NCBI GenBank assembly: GCA_905215445.1
Contig: CAJMPZ010000062.1
Location: 1-12,133 of the forward strand
Direction: 5' to 3'
Source: an uncultured bacterium
GTDB lineage: Bacteria > Actinomycetota > Coriobacteriia > Coriobacteriales > Coriobacteriaceae
DNA: 12,133 nucleotides
Below the pieces are notes generated by a model. The model worked only from the letters and a program-made list of their open reading frames with translations, was not told the origin of the DNA and searched no databases. Shown one piece after another: positions 11,589-12,133 of this stretch; the first letter of the stretch is position 1, and each line of letters starts with the position of its first letter. Both the position numbers and the translations under genes were made by a program.

Positions 11589-12133
11589 TTAGGCCTCCAG
11601 CGGATGAGCAGGCACCGACTCGCCGGCGGCAAGCGCGGCCTCGCAGGCCACCACGTCGCGCTCGATATCATCGACCAGCGCCATAAACTCCTCGTACGTA
11701 GAGCAACGCACCACCTGAGCGCGCCAGGCGGCGGCATGGGGCATGCCCTTTAAGTACCAGCTTGCGTACGTGCGAGCACGCGACATGAGCGGCAGAAGCT
11801 CATGCGTCAACGTCAGGTGCTCGCGCAGAGCCTCCAGGCGCTCGACCGAGGAGCGAGAAGGAACCGGCGTGCCATCGAGTGCAAGGGCTCGGGCATCGCC
11901 GAACACCCACGGATTGCCGTAGATGCCGCGCGCGATAAACACCGCGCTGGCACCCGAGCCGTGCAGATGCTCAGCGGCCTCCTCGGCCGAGAACACATCG
12001 CCCGAACCAATCACGGGAATCTCGACAGCGTCGGCAACCTCATCGACGACCGACCAATCGGCCTGGCCCGTGTAGAGCTGCGTGGCGCAACGACCATGCA
12101 CGGCGACTGCGGCAGCCCCTGCACTCTCAAGCA
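11589..12133 (-). CDS. dusB: tRNA-dihydrouridine synthase (DusB-like), C-terminal part
   Basis: Dus enzymes are FMN-dependent and reduce uridines in tRNA to dihydrouridine. The reading frame runs off the right edge, so only the last 180 residues are visible, about half of a normal protein. They include the tRNA/FMN-site block AVHGRCATQLYTGQADW (10-26 of the visible part; HGRT is commoner), the FMN-phosphate loop VIGSGDVFS (40-48) and FIARGIYGNPWVF (65-77). The helical tRNA-binding C-terminal domain follows, with EHLTLTHELLPLM and TYASWYLKGMP. It precedes hemW by 2 nt. The DusB subgroup is the usual one in Gram-positive bacteria, but with the N-terminus missing the subgroup is less certain than the family. 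Confidence 0.93.
   Translation of the reverse strand, partial: LESAGAAAVAVHGRCATQLYTGQADWSVVDEVADAVEIPVIGSGDVFSAEEAAEHLHGSGASAVFIARGIYGNPWVFGDARALALDGTPVPSRSSVERLEALREHLTLTHELLPLMSRARTYASWYLKGMPHAAAWRAQVVRCSTYEEFMALVDDIERDVVACEAALAAGESVPAHPLEA
11594..11598 (-). promoter_or_regulatory. Ribosome-binding site for the GTG start of hemW
   Basis: GGAGG on the minus strand lies within the last sense codons of dusB and 7 nt before the GTG at 11586. It decides this start and suggests translational coupling. Confidence 0.75.

Noticed and set aside
1..12133. CRISPR array, insertion sequence, tRNA or rRNA gene
   Set aside because: No spaced direct repeats, transposase motifs, terminal inverted repeats or tRNA-like cloverleaf were found. 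Nearly the whole window is accounted for by conserved protein genes.

Overview
This 12.1 kb, high-GC window carries a dense run of twelve housekeeping genes, all read on the minus strand. In transcription order, from high to low coordinate, they are dusB (5' end outside the window), hemW, a membrane-type dnaJ paralog, a canonical dnaJ, mtaB, phoH, ybeY, dgkA/undecaprenol kinase, era, recO, rpsO and pnp. Strong G/C preference at third codon positions, frequent GTG/TTG starts, protein style and gene order suggest a Gram-positive actinobacterium of the class Coriobacteriia (Collinsella or a relative). That placement is inference; there is no rRNA gene to confirm it.

Layout. Positions 12133-10354 hold dusB and hemW, two nucleotides apart. 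Positions 10295-7962 hold two adjacent dnaJ genes separated by 81 bp; the upstream one has lost the usual second C-terminal substrate domain and ends in hydrophobic segments. Positions 7952-2955 hold mtaB-phoH-ybeY-dgkA-era-recO, joined by a 20-bp overlap or by gaps of at most 15 bp, with Shine-Dalgarno sequences often built on the preceding stop codon. Positions 2816-142 hold rpsO and pnp, each preceded by a leader with RNA hairpins and followed by a terminator-like hairpin. Positions 1-141 are non-coding: the pnp terminator and a further 37-nt hairpin of unknown purpose. No gene-free stretch exceeds 300 bases.

How the genes fit together. The order resembles the Firmicutes neighbourhood hemW-hrcA-grpE-dnaK-dnaJ-prmA-rsmE-mtaB ... 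phoH-ybeY-dgkA-cdd-era-recO, but hrcA-grpE-dnaK, prmA-rsmE and cdd are absent, and rpsO-pnp is attached to the end. The shared themes are protein folding (two DnaJs), tRNA modification (DusB, MtaB), ribosome and rRNA maturation (YbeY, Era, S15), RNA turnover (PNPase), DNA repair (RecO), lipid-carrier phosphorylation (DgkA/UdpK) and haem trafficking (HemW).

I see no mobile element, CRISPR array, tRNA, rRNA or horizontally acquired island. The most unusual object is the DnaJ-like protein with a hydrophobic C-terminus at 9192-10295. The RNA structures in front of rpsO and pnp come next.
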